A stretch of 64,000 nt of DNA from Cladocopium goreaui (GCA_947184155.2 CAMXCT020000451.1:62001-126000); one strand, 5' to 3'; shown: positions 11,664 through 24,770, counted from the first letter of the stretch. Notes: generated by a model not told the origin, from the letters alone. Numbers and translations are program-made.

Positions 11664-11876
11664 TTGCAGCTTGACGCAGTCGGGATGGAACCGATGGAAC
11701 CTGTGGAACCTGTGGGTGACCTCTTGGGGATGCCGCAGACTTCCGCTCGGCACGCGGCCGAGGTGGTGGTTCTTTTAGCCATGGAAGGTCTTGTTACCTG
11801 GTACTTCTTCGAGGAGCCCAGTCCGGGGTACTGCCTGGTGTTAGAGAAAAGTCTGAAGTGCAGTCAAGAGGTCTGA
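11664..11876 (+). other. Possible exon, unknown product
   Basis: A GC-richer island just after the AT tract with an open plus-strand frame containing an EPMEPVEPVG run and then AARHAAEVVVLLAMEGLV-like hydrophobic sequence. No family recognised. The composition change from the AT tract is the main reason to list it. Confidence 0.2.
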
Positions 11877-12433
11877 GTGTATCTGGTGTCATACTACCAT
11901 ATACTACCGCAACTTGTTTCTTCAGATATGTACATATCGAGAGCCTTCGATGTTGCCGCTCTGTATGTATCTCCGGAGAAGGATGATTGTTTGGCCTATT
12001 TTGAGCTTTGGGCAGTGTCCAACAATTGATAAACTGCAGCCATGTAAGAGAATGTTGGGGATACATTTGGCACTCGAGTGATTGGAAACACCATTGCTGG
12101 TTCGGTATCCCACCACAACAGTTTTTTTTGATCTTATGAAACGTGGCATTGCCCACCCAACATTGGTCAATATGTTTGGAAAGGCCTGAAATCACCAGCA
12201 AACTTCTGGCAATTTGCTTCATTTGCGACCCACTGTCGATTGTTAATTATATTGCCATCGTTCCAATTAGCCTCATTCGGTCTGTGTCTTGTTTGTTGTC
12301 AGTGGACCTCGCGCATTTTTCGGAAACACCAAAGGATATATATATATAGGGTATTATGTAGCACCGTCACTTTCTCGATTATCTTATAGAGCTTGCCTAG
12401 ACATTACACAATATATTTTTTGTATGTCTTTCA

Positions 12434-12661
12434 TTACATGTTCAGAATAGCATGAGTTACTGACATTCCAATTTTCACATTCCACATTAGCTTTATTCCC
12501 TTGGCCCGGGACTCGGCACCTTTCTGGGTCCCGGTGCCCCAGGACTTCTTAATGAGGCTCTTCAGCATTTCAGGTGCCGTGGCCGTGGCTTCAAGCTTTG
12601 ACCCATGAGGGAACGTGATGATCAACCTGATTGATGGGCATCCATGGGCATCCATGGGCAT
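12434..12661 (-). other. Possible terminal exon on the minus strand, unknown product
   Basis: An open minus-strand frame of 75 codons with protein-like composition (RLIITFPHGSKLEATATAPE) ending at a stop. It begins in a triplicated ATGGGCATCC-type 10-bp repeat near 12640-12662 (read on the minus strand as repeated ATGCCCATGG). No domain is recognised and no partner exon is certain. Confidence 0.25.
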
Positions 12662-13370
12662 CCTATTTTCGCCGAGTCACTGTGATTTGAACCTGCGATT
12701 CATAGTGAATGTACTGAGAATTTTCGAAGGGTGTTGAGTGTAGACAGTGTAGACATGTGCCTCGAACTCTTGGATTTGCAAATCGGGGTCTATGCCTGAA
12801 TGCTTGAGATCTCCGTAGAAGGCAGCAAGGCACCAAGATTGAAAAACTAATGATTCTGTGGATACCTTGCCTCGCGAATGAGAAAACATGAATTAAAAAC
12901 TGGTTCCGCAAGACGATGATCTTGTAAGCCATCCCATCCAAACCAAACCAAACAGACAAATCAGCGCAGTTGTCGAACTACAGGGCTGCCTTACAGCGTG
13001 GGGTTCACGGTCTCCTTTTCAATTGTCAGCCTGATTCAACTTTGTGGGTGCACAGCCGTACGTGTCGTGCTCCAGAAAGAAATTCATTTGGTTTGGGTCT
13101 GGGGAGTATGCCGTATATTGTTCACTACATATCTTGTTGATGATGCCACCATTTGTACATGTATACGTAAATATATGATTCAAGTTTGAATCTTTCAAAC
13201 TCTAGTTTCCCTGTGTGAAGCGAAGGGCAAACCATCCAGCAGTTTGCCGATGGCACGGGCAACTCAAGCATTTTTGGATCGCGAGTTTCATGGAATTTGT
13301 GTAATACTGTATACATGATTTACAGTTTCACATACCTGCCATGAGGCAATCCAATTGGTAAATGATATGT

Positions 13371-13500
13371 ATACATATATATATATAAATATGATTATTG
13401 ATATATGAATATATATATATGTATGATATATGATATATATATATATATTTTATAGACGTATCATTATATGTATATATATATAAACTTGTTTCTATAGTTT
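13371..13500. repeat. AT-rich simple repeat
   Basis: TATATA and TATATG runs with interspersed TGATATA, about 130 bp. No gene signal. Confidence 0.7.
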
Positions 13501-14008
13501 CCTATACAGTTCCTATATTTTTTGAGGCCAATGACTCGTGCTCTGCAGGCATGGTGGCCTTCGTGGCGCTTGAGGTCCTTCGGGGCACAGACGACAAGGC
13601 CAGGGGGGAGCAACCAGCTGGATCTAAGCAGGAAGATAAGGATATCTCATGAATCTCATGATATTTCCATGAAATCCCATGAAATCCAGTGAAATCTCAT
13701 GAAATCCCTGGATATTTCCATGAAATTCCTATGCCATAGATGGATACAGGGACCCAACTCTGTAGGATAGATCACCCTTCCGGGGGGACAAGTAGGATGT
13801 AAGGAGCCCAATACGAGTTGCAAACACAAAATATATGGAGATAATAGCGGCCAAAACTTGTCGATTTAGCGCCATACAGTGAAGAAATAGTCAAGCATGG
13901 AGTGTGGCCTGCGAAACATATGAGAACCGATAGAAAGCAACATTTTGAGTAGGGTTTTGCGAAAACGGGCCAACCATCAAACCATAAATTTCTGAGAGTG
14001 ATTCACTG

Positions 14009-14009
<1 letters not shown>

Positions 14010-14044
<35 letters not shown>

Positions 14045-14099
14045 GTTGATTGGTTGGCTGATTGGTTGGCTGATTGATTGATTGATTGATTGATTGATG
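14010..14099. repeat. GATT tetranucleotide microsatellite
   Basis: About 22 units of GATT with GGTT and GGCT variants. On the minus strand it is open and encodes an Asn-Gln-Ser-Ile repeat, which is a by-product of the period rather than a gene. Confidence 0.9.
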
Positions 14100-14408
14100 A
14101 AGAACCATCCAGCTTCATGGACCCTGTGACCGGTGATTTGCAAGGAAATCCACGATCTCCGAAGCATACCCGGCTACGGAAATAGCCGGTTCAAGCGTGT
14201 TAAGAAATAAGCAAGGCAGTGGTGATTGTAAGTGTGCCCATGGGCCATGAACGTCTATCAGAATCTATCAACTTGTTGCATTTGAAACCTATATGGATGA
14301 ATCCTTAGGTCAAAAGATGAACATGTTTTTTGTTGGTCAGTTTGCCAGTTCAAAAAACGGTCACATATCAGGATGTTTGTAGGCAGATCTGTCCTTGGCC
14401 CGGTCCCA

Positions 14409-17400
14409 TGGTGGATGCAGACTTTCCGCGCCGCGCCTTCATCCAAACCTTTGATGATGTGCCACGAGACTATCAGTGCCCGAGCAAGATTCTGTGTCCA
14501 ACCTTATGGCCAGGGTCAAAACAAGTCGTGGCAATTCAACACTTTGGCGAAGTTCTATCCCCAGTTGGTGGGTGCTATCCCCAAATCCCCCCCAAAAAAC
14601 CATCAAAATTCTCCACTGTGAGGCCGGTGGTGGCTGAGCTGAAACGACGTGGTGTGGAGATCCAGCTGAGGACCACTGAGAGTGTGCCCCTTGGAGGGGT
14701 TAAGCTGGGTGGGTTTTTAGGGGTGACCAGTGACTATCCATGTTTTTATCCTGGTTAAAGATAATCAGATAGGAATGATTCCAACTCCGGAAAGATGGGA
14801 ATTTAACCATTCAACCAACAAAATCTGGGGAGATCTGGGGATGGAACCTCATAGCAACAAAATCTAATGACTGGAAATTGCAACTGATAGAACTGATAGA
14901 AATAACGAATTTAGAAGAGGGACTGATAGAACTAGACAAAAAGTTATTGCATGTTGACCAAGAACAATATGCTGTAGGGAAGAATGATGAGGGTTTGCAG
15001 CCCGTCATCAAATCAATTGATGGGATTCATCATTGTGGCATGGGTTTTCAGCTGGGAGAATTTTATCTCAACCTGTTTTTTTACAAACAGTTCCTGGTGA
15101 CATGGTCAACCCATGTTCCAATTTGGGATGATTATTCCAGCCAGCCCAGTTATGAGGTTAGCCAAGCCATTGCCCTTGACAACGATGGACCTGGTGGTGG
15201 GCGACTTTGACTGGACCAAAATGGCGCAGCTGGGCGCGGTTCGAGTGAAAGAATTTGAAACGGAATGTTCATGAATTTTCACCCTATATAGAATAATCTA
15301 TATACATACAATATTATACAATGATATGATATAGTATAGCATATTATAATGTTATCATGTAAAATTGATTTGTGTATATGCATACACACTATATAGGATA
15401 TCAGCCAGGAAATCCCAGTTTTATCCAGACAATGAAACATGGGGGTTTTATCGTGTAGGATCTTCCAAGCCACGGTGGACCAACCCATCAGCCATGGAAG
15501 TGTTACTAACCTGATACCACTATATACCACTGAAGGTTTCAGGCAGTGACAAAAACCTTCCCAATTCATCCAATTCGTTCTTGCTGTGCTGCAGAAATCT
15601 CACGTCAGACATGAACAACATGATTCCAGGTCGATCATCTCCAGACTCTGAGGTTAAAACAGTTGGCTTGTGCCATGCCAGCGCCTCCGGTGTCTCGTTT
15701 CTGGAAAAGTCCAGGAACAACAGCGCATTGTAAAGGCTCATTGAGCGCTACACCTCTCTCTATATGGATAAATGGATTTAAATAGTACATCATGGTACTG
15801 CTACATATATATATGTATATATATATGTATATATATATAAATAATAATAATAGTAACAATAATATGTACTGCAACTACACATGCACATGTGTTAACTTTT
15901 GTAGAACTGTGTGAATAGATTGCAACACTCCAATGAATTAGTGGAGTCACCTTGCCTAGGGGAACACATAACTGTACCATTTTCTGACTCTCAAGGGTAG
16001 CCACAAGGACTATCCCAAGTGCTTGGAACACTTGCTCCATCGCAAGATATTCGGCCTTGACAGTGCTGAATATTTGATGACAAATGGCTGTTCTTGTTTC
16101 TTTGGGGTGAATGGTTTTATGTTTATCTAAATCAACACGAGGAAGTCCAAATCGCTTCGAATGCCATTGCTATGTTTTGTCTTCAGTCGCACAGGGCTGC
16201 TACCACTGAGACTAAGATGTCAATTTATGAACTCCTCAAGGACTTGTTTTATTGGCCAGCATGTGTTTATTGATTGTTGTCAATACACAATGGATTGACT
16301 TGACCGATTGCCTCAACAGAGGGGCCCTCTTCGGGATGGCTATGATGCTATGTCTAGTGGAAGCACACTCACTTCAGCTGTGCAAGTGTAAAAACATATA
16401 AGGACTGAACATGTTTGTTTTGGGATTCTGTGATCAAAGTGATCTCCAGAGCTTGCAGGGTGCAGCGGTCCCAAGGATCTGGTCCTCAACCCTCGGGGAA
16501 GTACGTGACCTTTTGACGGCACAGTCCCTTGGGCAGGCCGTGAACAATTTGTAGAGCTGTGAATTTCGATACTTGACCCAATATGGCACCAAATGAAAGT
16601 GAATTCACCACCCAACAATAGGGATGATTGGTATTTCAACTGACAAGAAAGCATGGACAACACAATTAATATGTATTTTTTTTGGCTCATTGAGTTCAAA
16701 AAAGGTACGTTACTTTCCGTGCTCTATACTTGCTGAAGTCAGGACGAATTGCACCGCGTCTTGGAACCATAAACCACAGCTCAAGCGGAAAACATCTAGT
16801 GGAGACCATCGATGACCCTCCAACCCGAAGAAGGTCAGACCTAGCGTCAGGTCTTTATCAAACCCAAGGTGGACACCAAAGCTTTCTCAGCCATCATCGA
16901 ACCGAAGGACTGGGAGTTGTTCCACTTGGAATTACTGGCTATACACCTGCATTGGAATATTTGGCTGCGGCGTAAAACTTAAGGTCCAGATATGTCCAGA
17001 GGCGATCCATGCCCCCCGATTCATATCAAAACACAGGTCGTCAAGACCGATCCATCGGTATGGATGACCGCAGAACCATCCATACTTGTTTTTGAGCCAC
17101 AGCAATTTAAGTACATACGTAGAGTTGACATAGATAGATCTCAAGTATGGATTTTGGCCTTCTTTACCTTGATTGAAACTTCACTTTCCACCAGCATGTT
17201 GGTTGGGCGACAATCGATTTTCTCAGGGAATATTTTGCAATTTTAATATTTTGCAATATTTTGCAATATGTTTCAGTGATTCAGTCCTTGTACTGCCATC
17301 GGGACACTAGGCCGGGCCTTTTTCACCGCCAGGATCAGATGTTGAACACGCTGCTGGATGGAATCCCTGGCGTGTTGGATCCCTTAGCTCCTGACATGGC

Positions 17401-19889
17401 GGTGCATTGCGCGGAGGTGGTGGCCGCTTGTCTCCACTGGCGTTTTTTCTATGGTGTGAGTTGATACTATAAACTGGTGTGTTACAGTTGGTAGATGCTG
17501 GATGGAAATGGTGGTATATTACGGTATAATTGGTATTTGGTTGAGGTCCACCTATATTTTGAGGCTGAATGTTGAAACCTTTGCGTTACGTGAGCACACT
17601 CTGGACTTGCGTTTTGGTTATGAAGCAGTTTTCTGGTCTTGATAAAGACATATAAAGACGTTCCTTTCGTCACGGCCAGTGCTTTAGAGCCAAGAAACAT
17701 AAAAACGTCCTTGTGTGATTTTGAATGATTTTAACTCACTCTTAAACTGTTCTGAGTTGGTTCTGCTCGGGTCTTGGCTGGGAGCAATGGGATTCAAGCT
17801 ACGTTTCCCGCATCGTTTTGGGGATGATCCCAGGTTGCCAATTTTCTCGGCGCGCAAAATTTGTGACTAGGGATTTATTCTTGCTACATCTTGCTACATC
17901 TTGCTACATCTTGCTACATCTATAAAACCAGAAATAAAACAAGGATCAACAGGATCAACCAGGCAAGTCCCATTTTTTGGATCCCACACCAGGACTTCAT
18001 CTCGGAGTATCGCGTCTACGTGGTGGATGGAGAGATCCGTGCCATTTGCCACTACAAGGGCCCTGAGGACACCGGTGCTATCGACTGGGAATTGGGTGAT
18101 TCGGAAAAACACATAGGTCCAAGTGGCAGAATCTGATCCATGTATAGATCCATTTAGTAGATTTTGGATGAGCATCGTTTTGATATGTTTTGATGATTAT
18201 GGATCATGAAATATCTACCTTTCCACTCCTTTCCCATTGCTTCCTGGGACATCACCAGCCCATCCGAAGGATGATTTCCTTGATGAATCTGTGATCAAGG
18301 AGGCTGTGAGCGACTGGGACGCACCAAACAGAAATCTAAGGGTGGAAAGTAACGGTGATGGCCCGGAATTGATTGGAGTCCAGGAATGGAACTTTGGTTC
18401 AATGAAAAAGCAAGCATGTTTGGGCTCTGTGCAAAAACTTCTTTGAAGGTCTATCCACGGGTTTCAATTTCAAGATATCTAAAGTGTCTTGTGCATCATG
18501 CAGCCTCTTATTTAGTTACTGTACGAATTGCCCTGGCATGCCCTGGCCATGACCACAGTTTCATAGGTCTACCAGGAGAACTGTATACCGCCTTCCTTAT
18601 CATGATCATCATCGATATGCTTCCTCCACCCACCTATGATTGGTGTTTCACCAGCATCTAGAAGTATCTTCTGAAATGTCTCCCCGGTCATTCACTGTGG
18701 GGCTTGACCATGACACATGTGGCCGTGTGGATGTGTGAAAACCAAACAGGTACGACATAGAACGCAACAAATTAATTTATGAAGGCAATAGGCTTGGGTG
18801 GACGAACAGAGACTGTAAGTCTAGGTCTTTTTTTGGACGGTTCTCCAGGGTCTTCATCCATGCCCATACTATCAGTCCAGCCCAGACAATCCCCCAAGCG
18901 AACAAGGCACCCTGTGCAACAGCGAAGAGGGTCGAGACTTGACCGGCATGGGTATCTGGGCCTGTTGTTGATGGTTGTTGATGGTATTTCAAACATTTCA
19001 ACTAGTGAGTTTCACTGCGCTATGAGGGAGGGCAACGGGCAACTAGCAGGACAGCGTATTCAGCTACTTAGTTATGAGTTGTGCGATTTTATGGTTATGA
19101 ATAGTTGTGACACTGAGTGCTACGCACCCTGCTGCTACAAACTGCGTTCTGCGTTGTAAGACATGAACCACACCCACGTGGTAAACATTGGGAAACTACT
19201 CAAAGCAAGTGCTATTCTTGATTGATTATACATACGTTTTCATGAGAGTTGTGAACTCGGAAGCAGTCATTGACAAATCAAAGATTCAAAAACTATAAAT
19301 TGGCCATTCCGGAGCCTCCAAATTTGATCAAATTTAGTTAATTTGGCACGGACAGTTTTGAGCTGGCCAGCCTTGGGCCGTAACACAAGTGTTTTCAATT
19401 GCGCTTGTTCTCCTCGTACGCCTGGGATGAGGGTGAATGGACATGGCAGCAACACAACCTCGGGAATCTCCCAAGTCAGAGCAGCCTCTGGCAAAACCTG
19501 GGAAGATGGTCTCAGAGACTCAGTGTGTTATAATCACCTCCTGTAGGGTTACTACATAGCTACCTGATATCTTGATGCTAATTGCAAAAATAAACAACTT
19601 TTAATTTTTAAATGCATACGGATAAAAATCATTAAAAATCCATGTCTTTGTATTTATGTTTGATTCTTGGATTGCGTCACTTGGAAACCTAACCTTCCCT
19701 TGCTGTTGAACTTCAGGCATGGACTTTGCGGTCCTGAAGCAGCCGGACGGTCAGATCTTGACCTGCTTGGTGGAGGTGAACGATGGCTATTCCCTGGGAC
19801 TTTACCCTGGCCTCTCGGGCAAGGACTACACGGACCTCTTGATTTCCAGGTTGGGAAGGGCGGCAGGTGGAAGAACCATGGTGGAATAA
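14409..19889 (+). CDS. ATP-grasp domain protein, multi-exon gene (span of inferred exons)
   Basis: Plus-strand islands that read in order as one ATP-grasp domain of the DUF4343-like kind. Inferred pieces: possible first exon near 14409-14480 (weak), 14623-14698 (PVVAELKRRGVEIQLRTTES), about 15160-15238 (MDLVVGDFDWTKMAQLGA), from 16851 (VFIKPKVDTKAFSAIIEPKD, an ATP-binding Lys strand), about 17325-17420 (DGIPGVLDPLAPDMAVHCAE), 17993-18095 (EYRVYVVDGEIRAICHYKG), 18259-18305 (HPKDDFLDESVIKEA), and 19717-19889 (MDFAVLKQPDGQILTCLVEV, then VNDGYSLGLY with the metal-binding Glu/Asn). The 18095 and 18259 ends match in phase; at least one small exon is missing between 18305 and 19717. Such enzymes form carboxylate-amine bonds using ATP; the substrate is unknown. 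Start and some boundaries are not settled. Confidence 0.7.
17879..17920. repeat. 10-bp tandem repeat, four copies
   Basis: CTTGCTACAT repeated four times directly upstream of the 17993 exon of the ATP-grasp gene. Confidence 0.9.
17993..18095 (+). other. Exon of the ATP-grasp gene, central beta-strands
   Basis: Begins after ACACCAG at 17986-17992 and ends in front of a GTGATT donor. The frame reads DFISEYRVYVVDGEIRAICH and then KGPEDTGAIDWEL, the conserved SEYRVFVVDG core of this ATP-grasp family. It leaves one base that completes a GCC codon with the next exon at 18259, giving matching phase. Confidence 0.7.
18259..18305 (+). other. Exon of the ATP-grasp gene, short helix
   Basis: A 47-nt exon between CACCAG and a strong GTGAGC donor, reading HPKDDFLDESVIKEA. 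Phase agrees with the preceding exon. The same hydrophilic helix sits after the EYRV strand in family members. Confidence 0.65.
18772..19001 (-). other. Open minus-strand stretch inside an ATP-grasp intron
   Basis: A GC-richer island open in three frames. One minus-strand frame carries a run of about 20 hydrophobic residues that could be a membrane segment (LFAVAQGALFAWGIVWAGLI). There is no acceptor or donor support and no family match, so it may be chance or a missing plus-strand exon. Confidence 0.15.
19717..19889 (+). other. Probable last exon of the ATP-grasp gene
   Basis: Starts after GAACTTCAG with the AG|G pattern usual in dinoflagellates. Reads MDFAVLKQPDGQILTCLVEV and then NDGYSLGLYPGLSGKDYTDL, the metal-binding end of the ATP-grasp fold. 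It can run to a TAA at 19887-19889, or be cut by a GT at 19850 right after LLIS; the first gives a plausible C-terminus. Confidence 0.7.
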
Positions 19890-19922
19890 CCATGGAATAC
19901 ACGTGATTTTGAGTTGCTCTTG

Positions 19923-19962
19923 TGGTTGTTGCTGATGATGCTGATGATGCTGATGATGCTGA
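19923..19962. repeat. 9-bp GCTGATGAT repeat
   Basis: About four units of GCTGATGAT just after the last ATP-grasp exon. Short and perfect. Confidence 0.8.
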
Positions 19963-22900
19963 TGTGTTCTGGTGGGAGGAATCTCATTTGAGGCTGGGAT
20001 TGCAAGGATCACATATTACCATTCGAAACGACTGCTACTCAGGTGGCGGCGTTTGGTGGCTTAGTTGTTGCAGAATATCGTTGTGGAAAAGGACTCTGAA
20101 CCACTGGTGACTTGGTATTGTGATCTGGCGCTGTTTGGTGGTAATGGGGAAATGGGTTGCAAGGTTGCAAAGATTGAGATACTTTAGCAGACCTGGAAAA
20201 ATCATGAAACTGGAGAGTTTTCTGATGGATTTGGTGGGGCAGCCTGTTTGGTCTAAATTGACGGAATTCATCGGTTTCAAATTATGTTCTGGAATCCAAA
20301 ATTACAGACCTGCCAAAATCCTGGAATGAATCATCATCATGTCCCTTGGATTTGTAGGGCGTTATTTTAAAGATATCTTGAGAGATTGGCCGCAGCTCTG
20401 CCGCCAAGGTGCCTGGGGTTCGAAGCCGTGGCCCGCAGATCCAATCAGAAGCCGATGCAATGAGCCAGTGAACATCAAAATGGAGGACGGCACGGAGCAG
20501 TGAAGGTTCACAGCCGGGCGTTGCTGAGGATTTCTGGTGCCAACAGAGTTTCACCAAGTGGAGCCGAGAAAAAGTGGCTGGGCCTTTCCTGCTTCTTGCT
20601 AAGGGCGAGGCTTTTGGTACGGTTGCACATTGGAAGCCTTTGGCCAGGGGGCATGCTCCACATTTTGGACCCCAGACTGGTTCTGTTGGTGTCCGAATAT
20701 TGAGGGAAGATATGGCAAAAACGCTAGGATTAACAAGGATGGAATCAGGGAAACAAATCATTGGGGTCTTCATGGGTCTTCCATTGAAAGAAAGTTTAAA
20801 GACTCAACTGACTCTCACCAAGGCTCGTGCAGTTGTGGGCTCTTTGCAGCCACTTTTTTAAAGCTTTATTGTGGATTTTTGGTTTTGAAAGCGTTTTTCT
20901 CTTGGTGCAAGGACGCCAGGTGTTCACCACCAATGTGCTTTGTCACCTGTTCCTCAGCAGACAACTGACGCTGGACAGGAAAAGAAGAAAGCCATGAAAG
21001 CGCAGAATGCCACCGGAATGCAATCAGCGACCCTGAGAGAAGCCATAGAGTGCCATAGAGCCTTTCTTTTGTTATGGCCTAAAGCATGGATGCCGCCCCT
21101 TAATAGAGGGACGAAGAAACAACAAGTAAATGTATAGTAAATGGTATACCAAACCAGCCCTTCTGTTTTTCTCAAATGGACATCATTGGCCTAGAGGTTC
21201 ATCGGTAATCCTGTGCCCCGCCCGACCGCACATCTAAAGAACGATAGTCTTGTTGATTGATGTTAAGCGTCCCAACTTGAGCCCCAACAACCTTGCCATA
21301 AATGATGATTTCTAGTTTCTAGTGGTATACATGAAATGATCATCAGAGTAGCCTCTCCAAAAGTAGCCTCCTTCAAATGATTTCCTTCGATTTGAGCTTC
21401 AGTGAATCACACTGAAACCGAGCCCAGGCCTTGGGCTTGAGCTTAGTCTTTTGGATCTGGCACCGTGGCCTCTTCGCTGCCTGAGCGCCCAGAGTGATGG
21501 CTGCATCGATGATTCAAAACGGAGTTGTCATCCCATGTCATTCCTCGTCCTTTCCAGCGCGCATCCCTATGGCACCTTGTTTTCCAACGTTTCACAAAGA
21601 GTCCTGAAAGCAGAGACTGCGGGATCCAACTGTTTTTGTTGGTTCCTTGCAACGTATTTTGTTGCCATTTGCTCCAAGAAATGTGATTTCAGCATTTATT
21701 CGTTTGAGAAGTGGCAAAAGACAAAAGACTGGCTGTTGCTTTGTTGATCATGAGCTTACTCCGATATATCCGCCTGGTACACCTCAGACCGAATGCAGCA
21801 GCGAGGGGCTTTCGATCAAGTGAGTTGAACTCATTGGAAATGGTTTGACTCAGGTCAGCAACGCAGCATCCTTGTCAGTCATTGTTTGATGGTTGAGTTG
21901 TTCGAGAATGCCACCCAGCATAATTCAGGATATGGATTACTCATTCCTCCTAATTCTTATTCATCTCAAGTTCTACATGCTCATGTAACGAAGAAAACAA
22001 GAACTTGAACAGTCTGGTAATTTAATGCAGTTTGAAAATAATTGAAAGGCTACAGATTGGGTCCACAAATCAGAAGTAGATCGTGGTCTTCGCACCAGCG
22101 CAGCCAGGGCCTTGTGATTGAAACATGTCCGCGCATATCTGGCACTTAGGGGAAGGATTCCAGATCCATTGATTTCTGTGGAAGTTTCTTAATTTAAGAG
22201 CACCAAAACTGCATGGCACTGGCATAAGAAATCATCAGAAATCATAAGAACATGACTCAATTCCGTGGGTCGGTTCTGAATTGCCGCGTTCAACTCAAAT
22301 GGCCCCACGGTGCGTTTCCGCCGTGCCATTGGACCCGCGTTTTGGACAAATAATGGATGCTCGAGGCTTGAGTCCAATTGTGTGCTCGTGTTTGTGTGTG
22401 TTCTGGAGCTCAAAACGTACCAACTACGATCGCAAGATGTTACCAAAGTACAACCATAGACAGAGGATATTCATTACAATAGACTATACATTGTAGCATT
22501 TGTTTGTGTATGATCTTACAATAATTATACACTGTAGTAACTGTACATGTTTGCTTTGAATACGCACAAATGAAGGTTCATAATGGAAGGCAGCCACTAA
22601 GTCTATATGTTTTCTTCAAATTTTGTCTCTGTTTTCAAAGCATGGCTATCAAGCTGACATTGCCCAGGGGATCCATAGGAATTCCACTGTCCCTATGGCA
22701 ACTTCAACTGGATCACCGGATCCATCTACAAACACAGTACAGATTGTACACGCACTGCTCACCCATGTTCTTAGTGTTTCACTTATAGTGATGTAATATT
22801 ATATATATTTATATATTATATTGTAATATGATCTAGTAATTGTTTATGAATTAAGAATATTTAAGCACCACATCTCCAGTCACTTATTTGGTTGGTGGTT

Positions 22901-23090
22901 TTGACATACTTTAATATGCTATATAAATCTAATATAAATCTATATAATATATACACATGATGTCTATTCTTTTCAATCATATCTGCGTCCTGTTCCAGTT
23001 GGAGCTCAGCTTCAGAGCCTGGCGATATCAACGTTACCCAAAATTGGGATACCTCCTAAGACAAATTAGACAATGACCAACATGACCAAC
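19963..23090. other. Long stretch without a supported gene
   Basis: An open minus-strand frame at 20282-20773 (163 codons, Cys- and Pro-rich) overlaps open plus-strand frames of similar length, so coding sense cannot be told. The remainder has frequent stops, short AT runs near 22790-22960 and no recognised domain. Confidence 0.35.
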
Positions 23091-23095
23091 ATGAC

Positions 23096-23548
23096 CTTAT
23101 AGCCAACTTATAGCCAACTTATAGCCAACTTATAGCCAACTTATAGCCAACTTATAGCCAACTTATAGCCAACTTATAGCCAACTCATAGCCAACTCATA
23201 GCCAACTCATAGCCAACTTATAGCCAACTTATAGCCAACTTATAGCCAACTTATAGCCAACTTATAGCCAACTTATAGCCAACTTATAGCCAACTTATAG
23301 CCAACTTATAGCCAACTTATAGCCAACTTATAGCCAACTTATAGCCAACTTATAGCCAACTTATAGCCAACTTATAGCCAACTTATAGCCAACTCCAACT
23401 TATAGCCAACTTATAGCCAACTTATAGCCAACTTATAGCCAACTTATAGCCAACTTATAGCCAACTTATAGCCAACTTATAGCCAACTTATAGCCAACTT
23501 ATAGCCAACTTATAGCCAACTTATAGCCAACTTATAGCCAACTTATAG
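23096..23548. repeat. 11-bp satellite, about 40 copies
   Basis: Unit CTTATAGCCAA repeated head to tail over about 450 bp and nearly perfect. Three consecutive units near 23185-23220 carry CTCATAGCCAA, and one 6-bp partial unit (CTCCAA) interrupts near 23391. The homogeneity implies recent expansion. Confidence 0.97.
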
Positions 23549-23576
23549 GGTCACAGGAGTCACAGGCCTGTCACAG

Positions 23577-23652
23577 GCCGATGCCCTTGAAACCACCAGG
23601 ACATTGGTCCACCTTTCGTCAGATCGCAGCATCCAAGCTGGAGGGCCTGCAG
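23577..23652 (+). other. Candidate exon, unknown product
   Basis: Lies between a CACAG|G acceptor and a CTGCAG|GTGGGG donor, just after the 11-bp satellite. One frame reads ADALETTRTLVHLSSDRSIQ and is open throughout. No family recognised. Confidence 0.35.
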
Positions 23653-24189
23653 GTGGGGTCCTCGACCTTGACCTTGTCTGTTGTTGTTTTGGTATGTTTT
23701 GGTCATATGGCTATGAGGATCTATGATGCTATGGGGGTCTGGGATGTCTGGGCTGGTGTATCTACCCCCAGTCTTTTCTTTGTGGCCACAAATGCTGGTA
23801 ATTTTTATGGGGGGTCAATGATGAGGTCCTCCACTGGATTTGGGTACTCAATGTTGACCCATAGCATCCCATAACCATATCTGGGTGGTGAAATGCAGGT
23901 ATGCTGGTCGGATCTGGTCGGTATCCATGCCACTGTTTTATCACGTTGTTATTTAAGAAAAATGGATCATAAATCATAAGTCAGAAGTCAGAAGTATTTC
24001 AATAATCGCATTCGAACAGGCATGTGTTGACAACCATCTTGATAGCCACGTTGATGACCATGTATGAGAATGTAATAGTCATCACACATAGGGACATCAA
24101 CCACAAAGGGCTAGATTGAAGATGTTCCCCGCAAAAAGACGTTTGTTATAGTTTGTTCATTCTGTGGGCCATACGACACTTTAATTTGT

Positions 24190-24275
24190 TTGAACTGTCT
24201 TATTCTCCCATGCTCTATATATAATGTATATACGTATACCGTATATAATATATATATTATAATATACATATAACA
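24190..24275. repeat. Short AT-rich simple repeat
   Basis: TATATA and ATATAC alternation of about 70 bp with imperfect symmetry (GTATATACGTATACCGTATATAAT). No gene signal. Confidence 0.6.
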
Positions 24276-24770
24276 GGGATAGACATCATTGATTCTATTG
24301 GTTGATACTGAGTTCGTATGTAGGAACTAGGGCTAGTTGCCCCATGTACACAGTACACAGTATTGTCCGAAGGATTTGCATCTGTTGATGTGGAGGCAAC
24401 CGCCGGGTTGCATTGATGGTCCATCAATGAATCCTTTGGTGGCAAGATGGCGGTAGTGAAAGCATGCAGCTTTCTACCCAGATGCAAATCTAGACAGTGA
24501 AAAGATGTGAACATATTCTTCGTATATTGCGCCCTCAGGCAATAGATTTCCTTGCCGATTTGCATGGTCCATATGTCTCAGTCTTGACCACAATCTGGGC
24601 TAGCTCAGGCACGTACACCTTTCATCACCTTTTTGGTCAGATCATCATGTCAGATCATCTAAGAATTCATAGGCATTCATATATACACTGCTGAATAATA
24701 TATATATATATATATAATTTGTTATACATAGTCTCTTTTGCCATATTTTGCCATAGATTACTGTACTCAG

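Noticed and set aside
13891-14118. Minus-strand ORF with an Asn-Gln-Ser-Ile repeat
   Set aside because: Produced by the GATT microsatellite.
16675-16690. TTTTGGCTCATTGAG, partial spliced-leader match
   Set aside because: Short match in a T-rich run, followed by no coding start.
20282-20773. 163-codon minus-strand ORF
   Set aside because: Plus-strand frames over the same bases are equally open and neither shows a domain; GC-rich chance openness cannot be excluded.
23096-23548. CRISPR-like regular array
   Set aside because: The unit is 11 bp with no spacers; it is a simple satellite in a eukaryote-like context.
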